Assembly (NCBI GenBank): GCA_949317995.1
Contig: OX439036.1
Span: 8,908,356-8,972,355 of the forward strand
Source of the DNA: Acholoe squamosa
Lineage: Eukaryota > Annelida > Polychaeta > Phyllodocida > Polynoidae
DNA length: 64,000 bases
Direction of reading: 5' to 3'
Shown in pieces: positions 22,196 through 32,411 of this stretch; the stretch's first letter is position 1, and each line of letters begins with the position of its first letter. Under the pieces are notes generated by a model, which did not search any database, was not told the origin of the DNA, and was given only the letters and a program-made list of their open reading frames with translations. The position numbers were made by a program, and so were the translations under genes.

Positions 22196-24277
22196 TTGTT
22201 TTTGTTTTTTTTTACTATTAGTTTACCGAAATACACTTAGATATGCAACTGTCTATAGGTAATTTTTTTTCTAGCAATGAGTACATTTATTATAGAGGAA
22301 TGACCTTGAATATGATAATGTTTTGGCTAAACTCTCATTCAAAGCACCCTTCACATCTGCGGGCAATAATAAACTGCGCCCAAACTGGGCTATTATGTGG
22401 CATGACTTAGCCTTCCTATTGGCCCCTATGGCCTCTGCACCTCAATACTATTGTATGCTCTCTTCTTATAGTACCTCAGTCTCTCTATTCCAATTTCTTT
22501 ATAGTGTCATGGCTTGTACTCAGTGAAATATTTCCTTCCCGTATCCGTGGACGCGCCATCTCCCTGGCAACCGTCGCAAACTGGGGAACAAATCTGGTTG
22601 TGTCATTTACATTTCTTGATTTGCTGAGTAAGCTAATCTCTCTTCTCAATTCTGATATTGAATGACTCATCTTTGAATTAGTTTATCATATTGTGTTATA
22701 TATTATGATAAGTCATCTCTTAGTTGCTATCAAAACAAAAACCTTGTCTCCTTAAAAGTATACCTCAAATGATACCATACAAAGGAAGTGCATTGTCCTT
22801 ATAGAGTGATACATTCCTATGTAAAATCTATATTCAAGGTACCATGATAAAGCATTTTAGTCATTTTTGTTCTTAGTTACTTTCATGTCCCATGTGAAAA
22901 ATTCTATGCCTATCCCAAATATATGCGTTTACCTGGAGAATAGTGTATGGTATTATTGTGTAATGTAGTTGTTTGGCCATGAATAAAGATTTAGTTGTCA
23001 GAATGTCATTAAACAAACATTACTCACTTTCTATTATTTGTTGACAGATGCATTAAGCCTGTCGGGTACGTTCCTCCTGTACGCAGCGATCGGCGCACTC
23101 GCCCTTCTCTACATCTACTTCCTGGTACCAGAAACTAAGGGCAGGACACTGGAGGATATATCAGCAGATCTCAACCAAAGGTAAGTCTGATGCATTAATG
23201 CATCATGCCCATTGGTAGTCATGATGCACCAATGAAGTGCTGTTGAGACTGCTCGCCAGGACTTCATTGGAGCATCATGTCAACCCTCCAGAAGTTTATG
23301 TATCGACCCCGTAGGGTCGGCGGGCTTCCCTAGCCCACTTAAAAGGGTCTATTTCTCCTCTTTCCTATCCCCTCAGGATGTGTGTGGTGCACATATGCGT
23401 GGGCACTGACACATTCCTCTGTGAAATTGTGTAATGTAGTTCTCGCCATAAATATGACCTTAGCTGTCGAAATGGCGTTAAACATCTATTACTCACTCAC
23501 TCGTAGGGTCGGCATGATGCTCCAGTAAAGTGCGCATCATGCCGATCGATGGGCATGATGCATTAATCGGCCTTGGACGGGCTAAATCACCCCTTTAAAC
23601 TACTGACGCATTAGACCTGTGAGTAACTCGCCAGGGCTGCACTCAAGCATCGTACCAACCCTACGGGGTCGATACACCCTCAGAAGGTCGTCATGATGCA
23701 CCCATGAAGTTCAATGATGCATCATGACTACCAGTGGGCATGATGCAGTCCTGTATTAGGCAGCGCCTAAAGGCTTGATATGAGTGTTGCCGAAGTGATG
23801 CTGACAAGAGAAGCTGTAAAGATTCTTACATATAAGGGTTTGTGGAAAAGCGTGTTTTTTTTTAAAAGAGAAAAAAATGATATATCTTTTTTTCTAATGA
23901 ATAGATCTTTAAATTCAAAAGGTTTTGGGGTCCTAGTTCCCCTGGACACCTTCCCCCACCTGATGATGGTACATTTGGGAAAATATTGGGTGTGTGTAAG
24001 ATCTCACCCCTCCCTCCCCCAACCATCCCTCCACCCATGTGGCTCTGTTTCTCGTACTAGCCGCAGATATTGCGCGATAATTTACAGTACCAGTGGAAAG
24101 GCCATTACTGACTTGACTATTTCTGTTCTGATTTTCAGCTACCTTGCTGTTGAGCTCCCCTGCTGCCGGCCGAGGACGGTGTCCCGGCTACATTTAACTG
24201 ACGATGACCTTGACCTTGAAGAGAGCCAGGGGTCATGCACTCAGGACATGAGGTACTCCCTGCTGACCAGCGAGTAG
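12255..24277 (+). CDS. SLC2A12: Class III facilitative glucose transporter (GLUT12/GLUT10-like), 13 exons
   Basis: Predicted 615-residue, 12-TM sugar transporter of the plasma or endomembrane. Exons by GT-AG splicing: 12255-12507, 15597-15713, 16121-16227, 16940-17023, 17756-17859, 18868-18976, 19564-19650, 20117-20203, 20707-20817, 21715-22108, 22505-22627, 23048-23180, 24139-24277; all phases join. Visible family motifs: [10 protein letters not shown] (TM1), DHFGRRK (loop 2), [49 protein letters not shown] (TM7), DCAGRRKF (loop 8), [20 protein letters not shown] (TM10) and [11 protein letters not shown]. The long loop after TM9 in exon 10, with N-glycosylation sites NST and NTT, is the class III signature. 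Leu-Leu pairs lie near both ends (NESLLE, YSLLTSE), as in GLUT12 sorting signals. Length fits vertebrate GLUT12 (about 617). GLUT10 orthology is the alternative. Start chosen as the first Met of exon 1. Confidence 0.92.
12950..13328. mobile_element. Foldback element in GLUT intron 1
   Basis: Inverted arms at 12991-13018 (ACCTGGTGTTGAAAGCAGCA...) and 13271-13296, with outer arms around GGGGAGCCAGCCAG (12953-12966) and CTGGCTCCCC (13315-13324). No coding capacity and no clear target duplication. Confidence 0.6.
13370..14375. repeat. 22-bp intronic minisatellite, about 45 copies
   Basis: Tandem units of ACGAATACCTTAGCAACGCA plus two bases, period 22, with scattered substitutions (CACTAATACC, CACGATTACC variants). 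It decays at both edges into 'GAATACATCATGAATACATT' type sequence (13340-13440, 14380-14620). It lies wholly in GLUT intron 1. Confidence 0.9.
15019..15352. mobile_element. Foldback MITE, CACGGGTGTGAAA ends, in GLUT intron 1
   Basis: Left terminus CACGGGTGTGAAAATC and right terminus GGATTTCACACCCCTG are imperfect inverted repeats about 330 bp apart. The termini look hAT-like, but no convincing 8-bp duplication is seen. Overlapping open frames on both strands are not host exons. Confidence 0.55.
17084..17574. mobile_element. Older TA-flanked MITE interrupted by a younger one (GLUT intron 4)
   Basis: TACTGTAATCTCTCGCATAT at 17084 and ATATGCGAGAGATTACAGTA ending 17574 are exact inverted ends beginning with TA. 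The whole element at 17283-17513 is inserted inside it. The outer ends differ from the inner ones by C/T changes at CG sites (CTCTCGCATA against CTCCCGCGTA), as expected of an older, CpG-decayed copy. Confidence 0.75.
17283..17513. mobile_element. Intact TA-flanked MITE (inner, young copy)
   Basis: The first 27 bases (starting TACCGTAATCTCCCGCGTAT) and the last 27 are perfect inverted repeats, both starting at TA. Interior has ATAAGGCGCACC direct repeats and TTTTGTTTGGCGTATAAGAC. It is 231 bp and noncoding, inserted into the older relative at 17084-17574. Best reference copy of the family in the window. Confidence 0.85.
17996..18321. mobile_element. Degenerate TA-flanked MITE copy (GLUT intron 5)
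   Basis: Left end TAACCCCGCATATAAGTCGC, right end CATAGGAGATTACGGTA, internal GTGCCTTATATATGCGGG motifs. The inside shares GAATTTTCAGAATTCAA with the copies at 34.77 and 58.24 kb, placing it in that internal-sequence subfamily. Confidence 0.6.
19980..20057. mobile_element. 78-bp MITE with TTA duplication (GLUT intron 7)
   Basis: GGGCCGATCCAT at the left (19980-19991) and ATGGATCGGCCC at the right (20046-20057) are inverted repeats. The trinucleotide TTA flanks both ends (19977-19979, 20058-20060). GG-rich ends and a TTA duplication are the pattern of PIF/Harbinger (Tourist-like) MITEs. Confidence 0.75.
20840..21146. mobile_element. CRE-bearing foldback element, copy 1 (GLUT intron 9)
   Basis: Termini TTGGTTCCACTGCCTTTGGT and its approximate complement ACCAACGCAAGTGGAACCAA bound the element. 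The core holds TGACGTCA-type octamers at about 20992-21035 (GTGACGTCACTG, ATGACGTCACTA, ATGACGTCATAG). The same core lies in reverse orientation at 59866-60045. No coding capacity. Confidence 0.7.
21154..21274. mobile_element. Short foldback element next to the CRE-bearing one
   Basis: GGCTGGTTCCACTGCATT at the left pairs with AATGCAGTCGAGCTAGCC at the right; an inner stem, TTTTCTGCTAATCTGACA, pairs with its near complement at about 21227-21245. It shares the terminal TGGTTCCACTGC with the neighbour ending at 21146, so the two are probably related. Confidence 0.6.
21260..21493. repeat. Exact 124-bp tandem duplication (GLUT intron 9)
   Basis: The sequence from GCAGTCGAGCTAGCC onward at 21260 is repeated at 21384 for 110 bases without a mismatch. 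The junction falls in the short motif CTATATTATAGAGG, which also occurs inside the unit, consistent with slippage at microhomology. The identity makes this very recent, or an assembly duplication. Confidence 0.9.
22139..22190. repeat. (AT)n microsatellite
   Basis: About 26 AT dinucleotides in GLUT intron 10, shortly after the exon 10 donor. Confidence 0.95.
22940..23035 (+). repeat. SINE 3' tail (GLUT intron 11)
   Basis: The string TTGTGTAATGTAGTTG, then GCCATGAATAAAGATTTAG and GTCATTAAACAAACATTACTC parallels 23428-23505 (GCCATAAATATGACCTTAGC, GGCGTTAAAC, ACTCACTCACTC). Such a GCGTTAAAC-ending tail is common to tRNA-derived SINEs of marine invertebrates (from memory). Confidence 0.55.
23186..23780. 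repeat. Foldback repeat with nested SINE-like insert (GLUT intron 12)
   Basis: Flanks carry repeated ATGATGCA / TGCATCAT motifs in inverted order (CATTAATGCATCATGCCCAT at the left; GGGCATGATGCAGTCCTG at the right) and TTCATTGGAGCATCATG. The same family occurs at 33950-34185. The middle (about 23300-23510) between two GTAGGGTCGG motifs holds a SINE-like body ending in GGCGTTAAAC, so one element sits inside another. Confidence 0.6.
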
Positions 24278-24346
24278 TCTGATTAACAAGATGGTCGAAA
24301 CGCTTTATTGTGAAGTAGTGGGGATGGTTGAAATAGGTCAATTACC
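24278..24346 (+). other. Start of the GLUT 3' UTR
   Basis: Sequence after the TAG stop at 24275-24277 up to the first repeat. No canonical AATAAA is visible in this stretch, so the cleavage site is not placed. Confidence 0.4.
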
Positions 24347-24522
24347 CAGTGGTGGATTTAGAGGGAGGGGGTGGGGGCGTGGAGGTGCGAGTCTCCTTCT
24401 TTTTGTCTGTAGTTAGAAATTTATCAGATCATTTTTGGCCTAAAGAAAATTCTTAATTGAGGGTGTGCCCCCTGTGTTTGGACCACAGCCCCTCCTTTTT
24501 TTAATTCCTAGATCTACCACTG
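24347..24522. mobile_element. MITE with CAGTGGTGGATTTAG ends
   Basis: CAGTGGTGGATTTAGAGG at the left and CCTAGATCTACCACTG at the right are imperfect inverted repeats, with G-rich then C-rich subterminal tracts. CAGTGGxGGAT ends are typical of hAT-type MITEs, but no 8-bp duplication is clear. Confidence 0.6.
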
Positions 24523-24942
24523 GTAAAAACTCAGAAATGGCACCATTCCTGGTTTACAAGAATTTCCTGGTTTTGGGTACAAAATTCTCTGTATGATTAT
24601 GTTAAAATGTGTCCAAAACCATCATTTTTTCCTGGTTTTTGTTGATCATCCAGTCTCTGAAAACTGCAATGGAAAGAGACAGAAGGGATGAAGAAATGGA
24701 GAAATTGTTTTTACCATAAAACAATTTGAAAGGACTTATTCACAACTACCTGTGTCAAAAAATATATCACTTGGATGATATGAATTGGCTTTCCTAGTCA
24801 TGCTCTAGGCGTCTGTTTAGTAGAATATATAGATTAGTTAATTACCAAGCTTTAGCAATGATTCAATATTGCCTGTATTGCAGGGAGCTTGAAAATGTAC
24901 CCACATATTTTACCCACGTTGATTCATGTACAAATCCAGTAC

Positions 24943-25390
24943 TACTGTAAATCCCCGGTAATAAGCCGGATTTTTTTTCCTATTTTGGGCCCAAACCGGC
25001 TTCTAAATTTTTCCCAAAGTCCCCCCCCCCCCGGCTTATGACCGGGGTTTTTAAAAAGTTTAAGTTATTTTCAACCAAATTTCAATAGAAATCAATAGAA
25101 AATAAAATTACTTTAATATGTACGATTTTTACCATACAAGTTCATTTCAATATGTTTTCTATAAGAAATCAATAAAAAATTGATAGAAATATGGCTAATT
25201 TTCCTCAAAAATTGGTGAGATTTTTTAGTTTTAGGGGGGGTAAGGGGGGTCAAGGGGCTTAACTCACCCCCCGGCTTATGACCGGGGTTTTTGCTAAAGT
25301 CTAAAATGCACCAAAACCGGCTTATAGATTTTGCCTGAACTCACCCCCCGGCTTATGACCAGGGCCGGCTTATGACGGGGATTTACGGTA
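24943..25390. mobile_element. TA-flanked MITE, AATCCCCGG.AATAAGCCGG subfamily
   Basis: Starts TACTGTAAATCCCCGGTAAT and ends ATGACGGGGATTTACGGTA, inverted copies both starting at TA. The interior repeats CCGGCTTATGACCGGGG. The ends parallel the CCGTAATCTCCCGCGTATAAG family but with a different subterminal word, making this a second family built on the same plan. Confidence 0.75.
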
Positions 25391-26094
25391 TAATCCATGA
25401 TTGATCATTGTGATTTTGAAGATTGTGATCTTGTGACATATTTACACAATTCATGTATACACCAGTACTTATTTATATCTTTTACAATTGTTATTTGGTT
25501 TGGTTTTACCATGAATAGTGTTGTGATAGTTATTGAGTGTGCTTGAAAAGCAATGCACCAGTGAACTGGTTACACCACAGTGATTGTACACCACTTACAA
25601 TGGGATTTCTCCGGGTTCCCACTTGTTAGTTAAAATGATTTTTATCTTTAAAGATCAGTTCAAAGTCATTATTCTAATGAAAAGTCAGTTAAAATCAGTT
25701 AAAACAAGTATTTTTGACTAATTTTAGGGTAAAATGTTTGAATGACATGGGATGATTTGTAAAATATTTTGCAGGAGTGCAAATTTCGTGTTCATGAACT
25801 TGAAGAATTTTTTTATGACTTCTACAAATTATCCGCTTTTCAGAGAGGTAAGAGTCAGCAGTTAAACCTGTGAGTGATAAATAGTGGGAACCCTGCTTTC
25901 TCCCCATACAAGCAATGTGATTGATACTTCACTTTAGCAGCATGATTTGAGGACCTTTTACACACAGCCACCTATTAGGCTATATACCTTGTCGCCTTAG
26001 TGCAAGAAGGTTGTAACTAACATTTCGGCAAAAAATGAGTTTCCTCCTGTCTTGCCCCTTTAAGGGCAGAGCAAAACTGGTTGCGCTGGCCATG
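25391..26094. other. No gene seen
   Basis: AT-rich intergenic DNA between the MITE and the second LTR element. No RNA gene or exon is recognised. Confidence 0.45.
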
Positions 26095-26099
26095 GGGAC

Positions 26100-26196
26100 T
26101 GTTTATAGCATGACACAACTCATGTCTGCCATTACCGGAAGTAACCGGAAGTCACCGGCTTCAAGTTTATTAAGCAATACACTAGATGGCGCAACA
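26100..26196 (-). repeat. 3' LTR of the second gypsy fossil (97 bp)
   Basis: Runs TGTTTATAGCATGACACAAC ... GGCGCAACA on the plus strand. It may extend to 26204, because CCGCAACA repeats the end motif next to the polypurine tract. Confidence 0.88.
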
Positions 26197-29100
26197 CCGC
26201 AACATCTCCTCCTTTAAGTTATAGATATATCATTTGAACAACAGATAACATAAATGTCATACGAAAATACAAACACATTTCACTGATAACAGTAACAATA
26301 AATCCTTAGAAAATACAGATCAAATCACATTTAAGTTACAGAAAAATACAATTCGAATCACATTTAAGTGTATCTGGCCGGACTTTTAACCTCGCGCCCA
26401 CTCCTTGTAACTCTTTGAGGAACATTTGGGGTTTTTGGCTTTGCAGCCTGAATTGGTTCTCGAACAGGAGATTAAACCTTGGCGGGAGTTGGGGCCTTTT
26501 TAGGAGTTGGGGCCTATTCAGGTGTTTTAACTCTGACAGGAGATTTAATAGGAGTTTGGATTCTTACAGGAGTTTGAACTCTTATAGGAGACTTTGATTT
26601 TGACCTTACAGGAGTTACTGGTGGTGTTGGTGTGACTCTTACTGGAATGTCTTGTACAATTTGTTTTTCACCTACTAGATCTTTCTGTGGCATTATGTCT
26701 CTTCTGTTTCTCCTATATACTCTATCCCCCTTTTTAACATGGTATGAGCGCGGCTCTGGACCAACTTTGGTCACATTACCAGGAACCCAACCAACTTTGG
26801 TTCTGATCCTAACCTTATCTCCTACTTTGAGATTCTCCCTCTCATTCTTCAAAGCAGTTCTGTCATAATACTGCTTATTACGCTCGGCTTTCTTCTCTAA
26901 CATATCAGAGAGATTAATTTGTACAGGCTTTGGTCTGAGCTGATTTGTAGTACTCGGAATAGTTGACCTGAGGCGTCTACCCATGTTCAACTGTGCCGGT
27001 GAACTAAGTCAGTCGATTGGAGTATTTCTCCATTCTAACAATGCTAAGTTTACATCTGTACCAGACTGTTTTGATTTCTTTAGAATCGCTTTCAAGATTT
27101 TGACTTGGCTCTCCGCAAAGCCATTGCTTTGGGGATACTCAGGTGAACTCATAATATGAATGAACCCATATTCCTTCGCGAAATCAATAAAAACCTGACT
27201 TTTGTACTGTGGACCGCCGTCCGTAATGACCTGCTCAGGAATTCCTTCTCTACCAAACACGTCTGCAAGGTAATCCCTGATAGTCTGACTAGTACAGTCT
27301 TGAGGAAGTTTTGTGTACTCGACAAATTTCGAATAGTAATCGGCTACCAGTACATACATCTCACCGTCTAACATGAATAGATCACTGGCTACTTTCTGCC
27401 ATGGTCGCACTGGTATTTGACTGATAATCATTGGTTCCTTCATTTGCTTTGATTTGTGTTCAGCACATATGCTACATGATTCACACATTTCTTTGATTTC
27501 GGATGTCATTCCTGGCAAAAAAAAAAGACATCTTTGGCCCTGCGAATACACTTTTCAATACCAAGGTGGCTTTTATGCACCTGTTGCAACATTGATTTCC
27601 GCATAGATGTAGGTATCAATAGCCTGTCACCTCTCAAAACTAGTCCTTCGCTTACATAAATTTCATCTCTCATATTCCAATATGGTCTTACTTCCATTGG
27701 AACTAGCGTTTTGTCATTTGGCCATCCAGATGATGCATATTTATGTAACATCTGCATGCTTACATCATTATCAGTTGCCTCCTTGAGGGCTTTCAATCTT
27801 ACGTCGCTGATTGGCAAATTTTGTACAGTATGCACTTGTATGTCACCATCATCATCTACTTTTTCACTACAACATGGCCCTCTACTTAGAGTATCGGCCA
27901 CGGTTAGATCTTTACCTTTACGCCATACAACTGTAAAAGTATATTTCTGCGTTTTGAGCATCATACGCTGAATTCTTGGTGGTGCTGACGCTAGCGGTTT
28001 CTTATAACACTGGAGCACTTGATATGGCACTTTTTAACTCTCGGAATGCTTTACCCACATAGGTTACCATTCCCAACCACCTGGTAATGTCATCAACATT
28101 CTCTGGTGTTGGAAAATCTGTGATCGCTTTCACTTTCTCGGGATCAATTTCGACACCTTTGTCTGAAAAGATATGTCCTTGATACACAACAGAACTAACC
28201 GAATGCGACATTTGTCACGGTTTAGACCAAGACCACATTCTAACACTCGATCTAATACATTCTCTAGAATTTTGTCGTGTTCTTTCTGGTCTCTTCCCGC
28301 GATCAGTATATCGTCTCTGATTATCTCTACGCCTTCGATCCCTTCAAACACTTCGGTCACCGTTCGTTCCCACACTTCAGACTCTGAGGAGATACCGAAC
28401 GGCATCCTTTTGAACCTATATCTACCGAAAGCAGAGTTGAAAGTCATCAATTTTGAGGTTTCTTCTGTGACCCTTATTTGATCGAATGCTTGCCCCGCAT
28501 CTAAAACGGAGAACACTTTCTTACCAGATAGACATGCCGCAATATCCTCGACATTTCTCATTGGATAATGCTCGTGCATAATCCCTTTGTTTAGTTCTTT
28601 AGGATTAATACATAACCTCAATTTTCCATTTCCTTTCTCAATTATTACTAGAGAATTCACCCATTCGGTCGGTTCAGTTACTGGTTCTATCACATCTTGC
28701 TCAACCAACGCGTCTAGAGCTTCTTTCAACCTTTCTAACATGGCATGCGGAACTCTTCTTGGGTGATTTACAACCGGTTTGACATTGGGATCCATTTTAC
28801 AATCATAAACTGTCCCCTTTATGCAACCCAAACCAGTAAACACTTTCCTGTACTTTGGGTTTGCCAAATGGGACTTGGGGTCGGTCGGTTTTACTTCGCA
28901 TGAGCGCTTAATCAACCCCATCTCAGCACATGTTCCTAAACCAAGGACTGGGGTTCCTCGGTGAACTACCATGAATTCTACAGCATAAAGCTTATCCTTA
29001 TGGAGAATTTCAAGTACTACGGTCCCATACGGTCTAACTTTGGTTCCGAAATAGCCAACTAACTTTGATTTGGTAGGTCTAAGATAATTGTTTTTCGCAT

Positions 29101-30502
29101 AGTCAAGGTCATATAAATCTTTGGGCATTGTGTTTACCTTACTACCTGTGTCCAATTTGAATGTTACCTTTTTACCTTCCGCGGACACATTGACCGTCTA
29201 ATCTTTCGGTTTCGCGGCTGACTGCACTTCATGTACCTTCTGAAACTTAACATTTTCATCAACATTTTTCGATACATTTTCATTGACATTTTCAACTTTA
29301 ATTGTTTCAACAAACAAATAATCATCATAATCATCATTTCCCCCATAATCTTCAATCTCATCATATAGTTCATGAGTATTTCTCGAATAGCCCATCTTCG
29401 AGTAATGTCCAATGTTCTTACACTTGTGGCATTTTGCATTTGCTGCTGGGCACACGTTGCGGTAGTGAAACGCATAACCACACTGTTCGCATGGCTCAAC
29501 CTGGTCATCTTGGCGTTGACGATCACCGTAACCACCACGACCTCTACCGCGTCCACGACCTCCGCCACGATTACCACGACTGCCACGACTGGAACCATGA
29601 CCTTGGCCATGACTACCACTATAGTCATTGCCTCGATCATCACTACGGTCGTTACCACGGCTGCGACCTCGACCTCGTCGATGGACTGCATCAACGCTAG
29701 CACTTGCTGACGATTCCGTTCTACGAGTACGGATTTCATGGGTGGAGAACATTTGCAAAGCTTTTTCTAGTGTCAGGTCTTTTTCATAATACAGCTTCTC
29801 AGATAACTTTTCATCCAGGAGCATCCTCCGTACAAGCTGGTCTCTTATGGCACTGTCTTAGGCGTCACCAAAATTACATATTTCAGCTAATTTACGCAGT
29901 GCACTCACAAACTGATTTCCAGTTTCTCCAGCCTTTTGCTTTCGTTCATAAAAATCTTGTCTTTCCACCATTTCATACTGTTTCGGAATACAATGTTCTT
30001 TAAATTTCTTCAAAACTTCTTTGATTTTATACTTGTCTTCATCTTCATCAAATTGCAGAGTTTCATATACTGCCCTGCCCTTGGCACCGATCAAATTGAG
30101 CAGCATCATTACTTGTCGTTTTGATTCTAGTGCATCGTATGCACATGCAGCCATAAAAATTTCGAACTCTGATTCAAAAACTTTCCAATTGGTGTCCATA
30201 TTGCCTGTGAATTCAAGGTCTTTGGGTGGCTTGAACGGAAGAACCATTTTTACAGTCTTACTTTGACTTCACAGAATTATGGAGAATACAATTGGACTTG
30301 GCCTGACTATGAGTATGACTTGGCATAAATTTCAACTGACAACTCAACTTGAACTTGAAACTGGTAACACAACAAAGTTCAACATTGGTGGTCTTCCACA
30401 ACTGTCCAGTACTTACAGTTACATGTATTCTCTCATTTCCTACACTTTTCTTGAAGTCATAATGTGTCTATCACCACATATTTCCAGTTTCTTCTGACAC
30501 CA

Positions 30503-30599
30503 TGTTTATAGCATGACACAACTCATGTCTGCCATTACCGGAAGTAACTGGAAGTCACCGGCTTCAAGTTTATTAAGCAATACACTAGATGCCGCAACA
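30503..30599 (-). repeat. 5' LTR of the second gypsy fossil (97 bp)
   Basis: Same 97-base sequence as 26100-26196 with about two differences, bordered by GGGAC at 30600. Confidence 0.88.
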
Positions 30600-30659
30600 G
30601 GGACGGCCTCTGAAAAAAGTATAGTTCCTAGAGGACTAGCCTATTTTCAATTCCTATAC

Positions 30660-30770
30660 AAATCCTATATAATGGCCGTTGACTATAGTTGACGCTAGGC
30701 CTACCATGGTGTCGACTATAGTCGACGCTAGGCCTATCATGGTGTCGACCATAGTCGATGCTAGACCTCA
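30660..30770. repeat. Short tandem repeat with GTCGACTATAGTCGAC core
   Basis: About two and a half to three copies of a roughly 35-bp unit: GACGCTAGGCCTACCATGGT then GTCGACTATAGTC. The core is a perfect palindrome. Confidence 0.75.
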
Positions 30771-31025
30771 ATGGGTTAACATGCATATGTAGAACTACCG
30801 GTATATGTGTTGACCTTATCTAGCTACTATGAAAGTACTGAAGCTCCGTCTATGGTATATGTGACTGCAGGCCCAAGTGCAATAAGTTTATTTCCACTTT
30901 GTGCTATAGTAATTAGGGGATCACTTCTTTTGCCCCTCCTGCAAAACTTGGAAAATGCAGTTATAACCGTCTTGCACTAAGGTGACCACCTATACTGTAT
31001 GCGAAGATCTAATTCATATTGTACA

Positions 31026-31270
31026 TACCGTATTCATTCTAATAAGCGCACATGCTCTAATAAGCGCACACCCCACCTTTAAGGACCTCAAATTATGCAA
31101 AGGCAGTGCAATAGCACAGGTTTTGAGGGCAAAAACAACGATTTTGAGGACAAAAACAACGATTCTTAAGCTCTTGGGGGTGCGCTTATTAGAATTAATT
31201 TTGTATTGATGTTTTGAGCATCTAACAATTAAGTTTCCGCACATGTGCACTTATTAGAATGAATACGGTA
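31026..31270. mobile_element. TA-flanked MITE, ATTCATTCTAATAAGCGCAC subfamily
   Basis: TACCGTATTCATTCTAATAA at the left and TTATTAGAATGAATACGGTA at the right (ending 31270) are perfect inverted ends beginning with TA. The element is 245 bp and has GCGCACA subterminal repeats. A third family with the same end plan (CCGTA...AATAAG.CGCAC). Confidence 0.85.
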
Positions 31271-31444
31271 TGTAGTCAGGATCACATGCCACATTTCCCT
31301 TTCAAAGAACCAGAGATATCAAAGGTTATCTCAGAAACTTGCTGCTATCAAAGGTACTTTTATCATTTTACTATAGACATTTTAGGGCTAATCTAATGAT
31401 AACATATGTCTGCTATACCTATATCAGCTCCCTCGCGTAGCTAC

Positions 31445-31925
31445 TTTCATTAGATCTGAGAGTATACCAATGGTTAGATCTGAGAATATACCAATGGTTA
31501 GATCTGAGAATATACCAATGGTTAGATCTGAGAGTATACCAATGGTTAGATCTGAGAATATACCAATGGTTAGATCTGAGAATATACAAAGATTAGATCT
31601 GAGAATATACCAATGGTTAGATCTGAGAATATACCAATGGTTAGATCTGAGAATATACAAAGATTAGATCTGAGAATATACCAATGGTTAGATCTGAGAA
31701 TATACCAATGGTTAGATCTGAGAATATACAAAGATTAGATCTGAGAATATACCAATGGTTAGATCTGAGAATATACCAATGGTTAGATCTGAGAATATAC
31801 AAAGATTAGATCTGAGAATATACCAATGGTTAGATCTGAGAATATACCAATGGTTAGATCTGAGAATATACAAAGATTAGATCTGAGAATATACCAATGG
31901 TTAGATCTGAGAATATAGCAAAGGT
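31445..31925. repeat. Higher-order satellite of 24- and 23-bp units
   Basis: Unit A, AGATCTGAGAATATACCAAT plus GGTT (24 bp), and unit B, AGATCTGAGAATATACAAAG plus ATT (23 bp). After an initial run of A units the array repeats as A-A-B, a 71-bp higher-order unit, about five times. Each monomer carries AGATCT. Open frames on both strands are period artefacts. Confidence 0.92.
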
Positions 31926-32411
31926 AAGATTTGCACAATTGTGAAATTATTGCAGGAATATGTTATGACAATCTAATGCTGTTCTATGAAAACAGCAAAG
32001 GTGCCAGGTAGAAAATGTAGTTTCCACTTGTACATGAAGTATTACACTGCTGTTCTAATAACTGATAACATATGTAGGTGATTGTGATACACACTGAACA
32101 GGTGCCAATTGAATCCAAGTGTACTGATGTTTATAACTTTAAAGTTGAATTAAAATGTCCATGAAAATCAAACCGGAGTGTGCACAGGAAAAAATAGGTA
32201 GATTGCATTGCTCTCTTGTGCAATTAGCGAATAATCATATTCTTGTTAACATGTTACCTCGCATCTTAGGCAAACTTGTCTATACCGTCTTAGCTGGTTT
32301 AATCATTAGCCAATGACGCCATCTATTCACTGCCGTCCTCTCGGTGAACAAGTGGTACCCATCTAATAAGGGTTATCAGTGGTAACCGCTGGTAATCAGC
32401 TTCAGCAATGG
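31926..32411. other. No gene seen
   Basis: AT-rich spacer between satellite and foldback element; no supported feature. Confidence 0.45.

Larger units (their letters stand above)
26100..30599 (-). mobile_element. Second Ty3/gypsy fossil, minus strand, very short LTRs
   Basis: A 4.5-kb element flanked by the direct repeat GGGAC (26095-26099 and 30600-30604). On the minus strand the order is: 97-bp LTR; primer-binding site TGGTGTCAGAAG immediately inside it (30491-30502); gag-like region about 30.25-29.2 kb with CCHC knuckles near 29.4-29.54 kb; protease near 29.15 kb; reverse transcriptase about 28.8-28.1 kb; RNase H end near 27.9 kb; integrase about 27.55-27.0 kb; basic Pro/Thr-rich tail to about 26.5 kb; polypurine AAAGGAGGAGA; second LTR. 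Gag and knuckle type resemble the element at 4.3-9.3 kb, so the two probably belong to one clade, but they are distinct families. Broken, about five breaks. Only about two differences between the LTRs suggest a fairly recent insertion. Confidence 0.9.

Noticed and set aside
23780-24277. 165-codon frame as a separate gene
   Set aside because: Only its last 46 codons (from 24139) are GLUT exon 13; the upstream part is intron read-through.
29302-29710. His/Thr-rich plus-strand frames
   Set aside because: They are antisense shadows of the Arg/Gly-rich gag-knuckle region of the minus-strand gypsy fossil.
31424-31667. Repetitive open frames on both strands (ILRSNHWY and MVRSENIP repeats)
   Set aside because: Both arise from the 24-bp satellite units and run out where the 23-bp unit shifts frame.
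31445-31925. CRISPR-like array
   Set aside because: Units are contiguous with no unique spacers, and the DNA is eukaryotic; it is a satellite.
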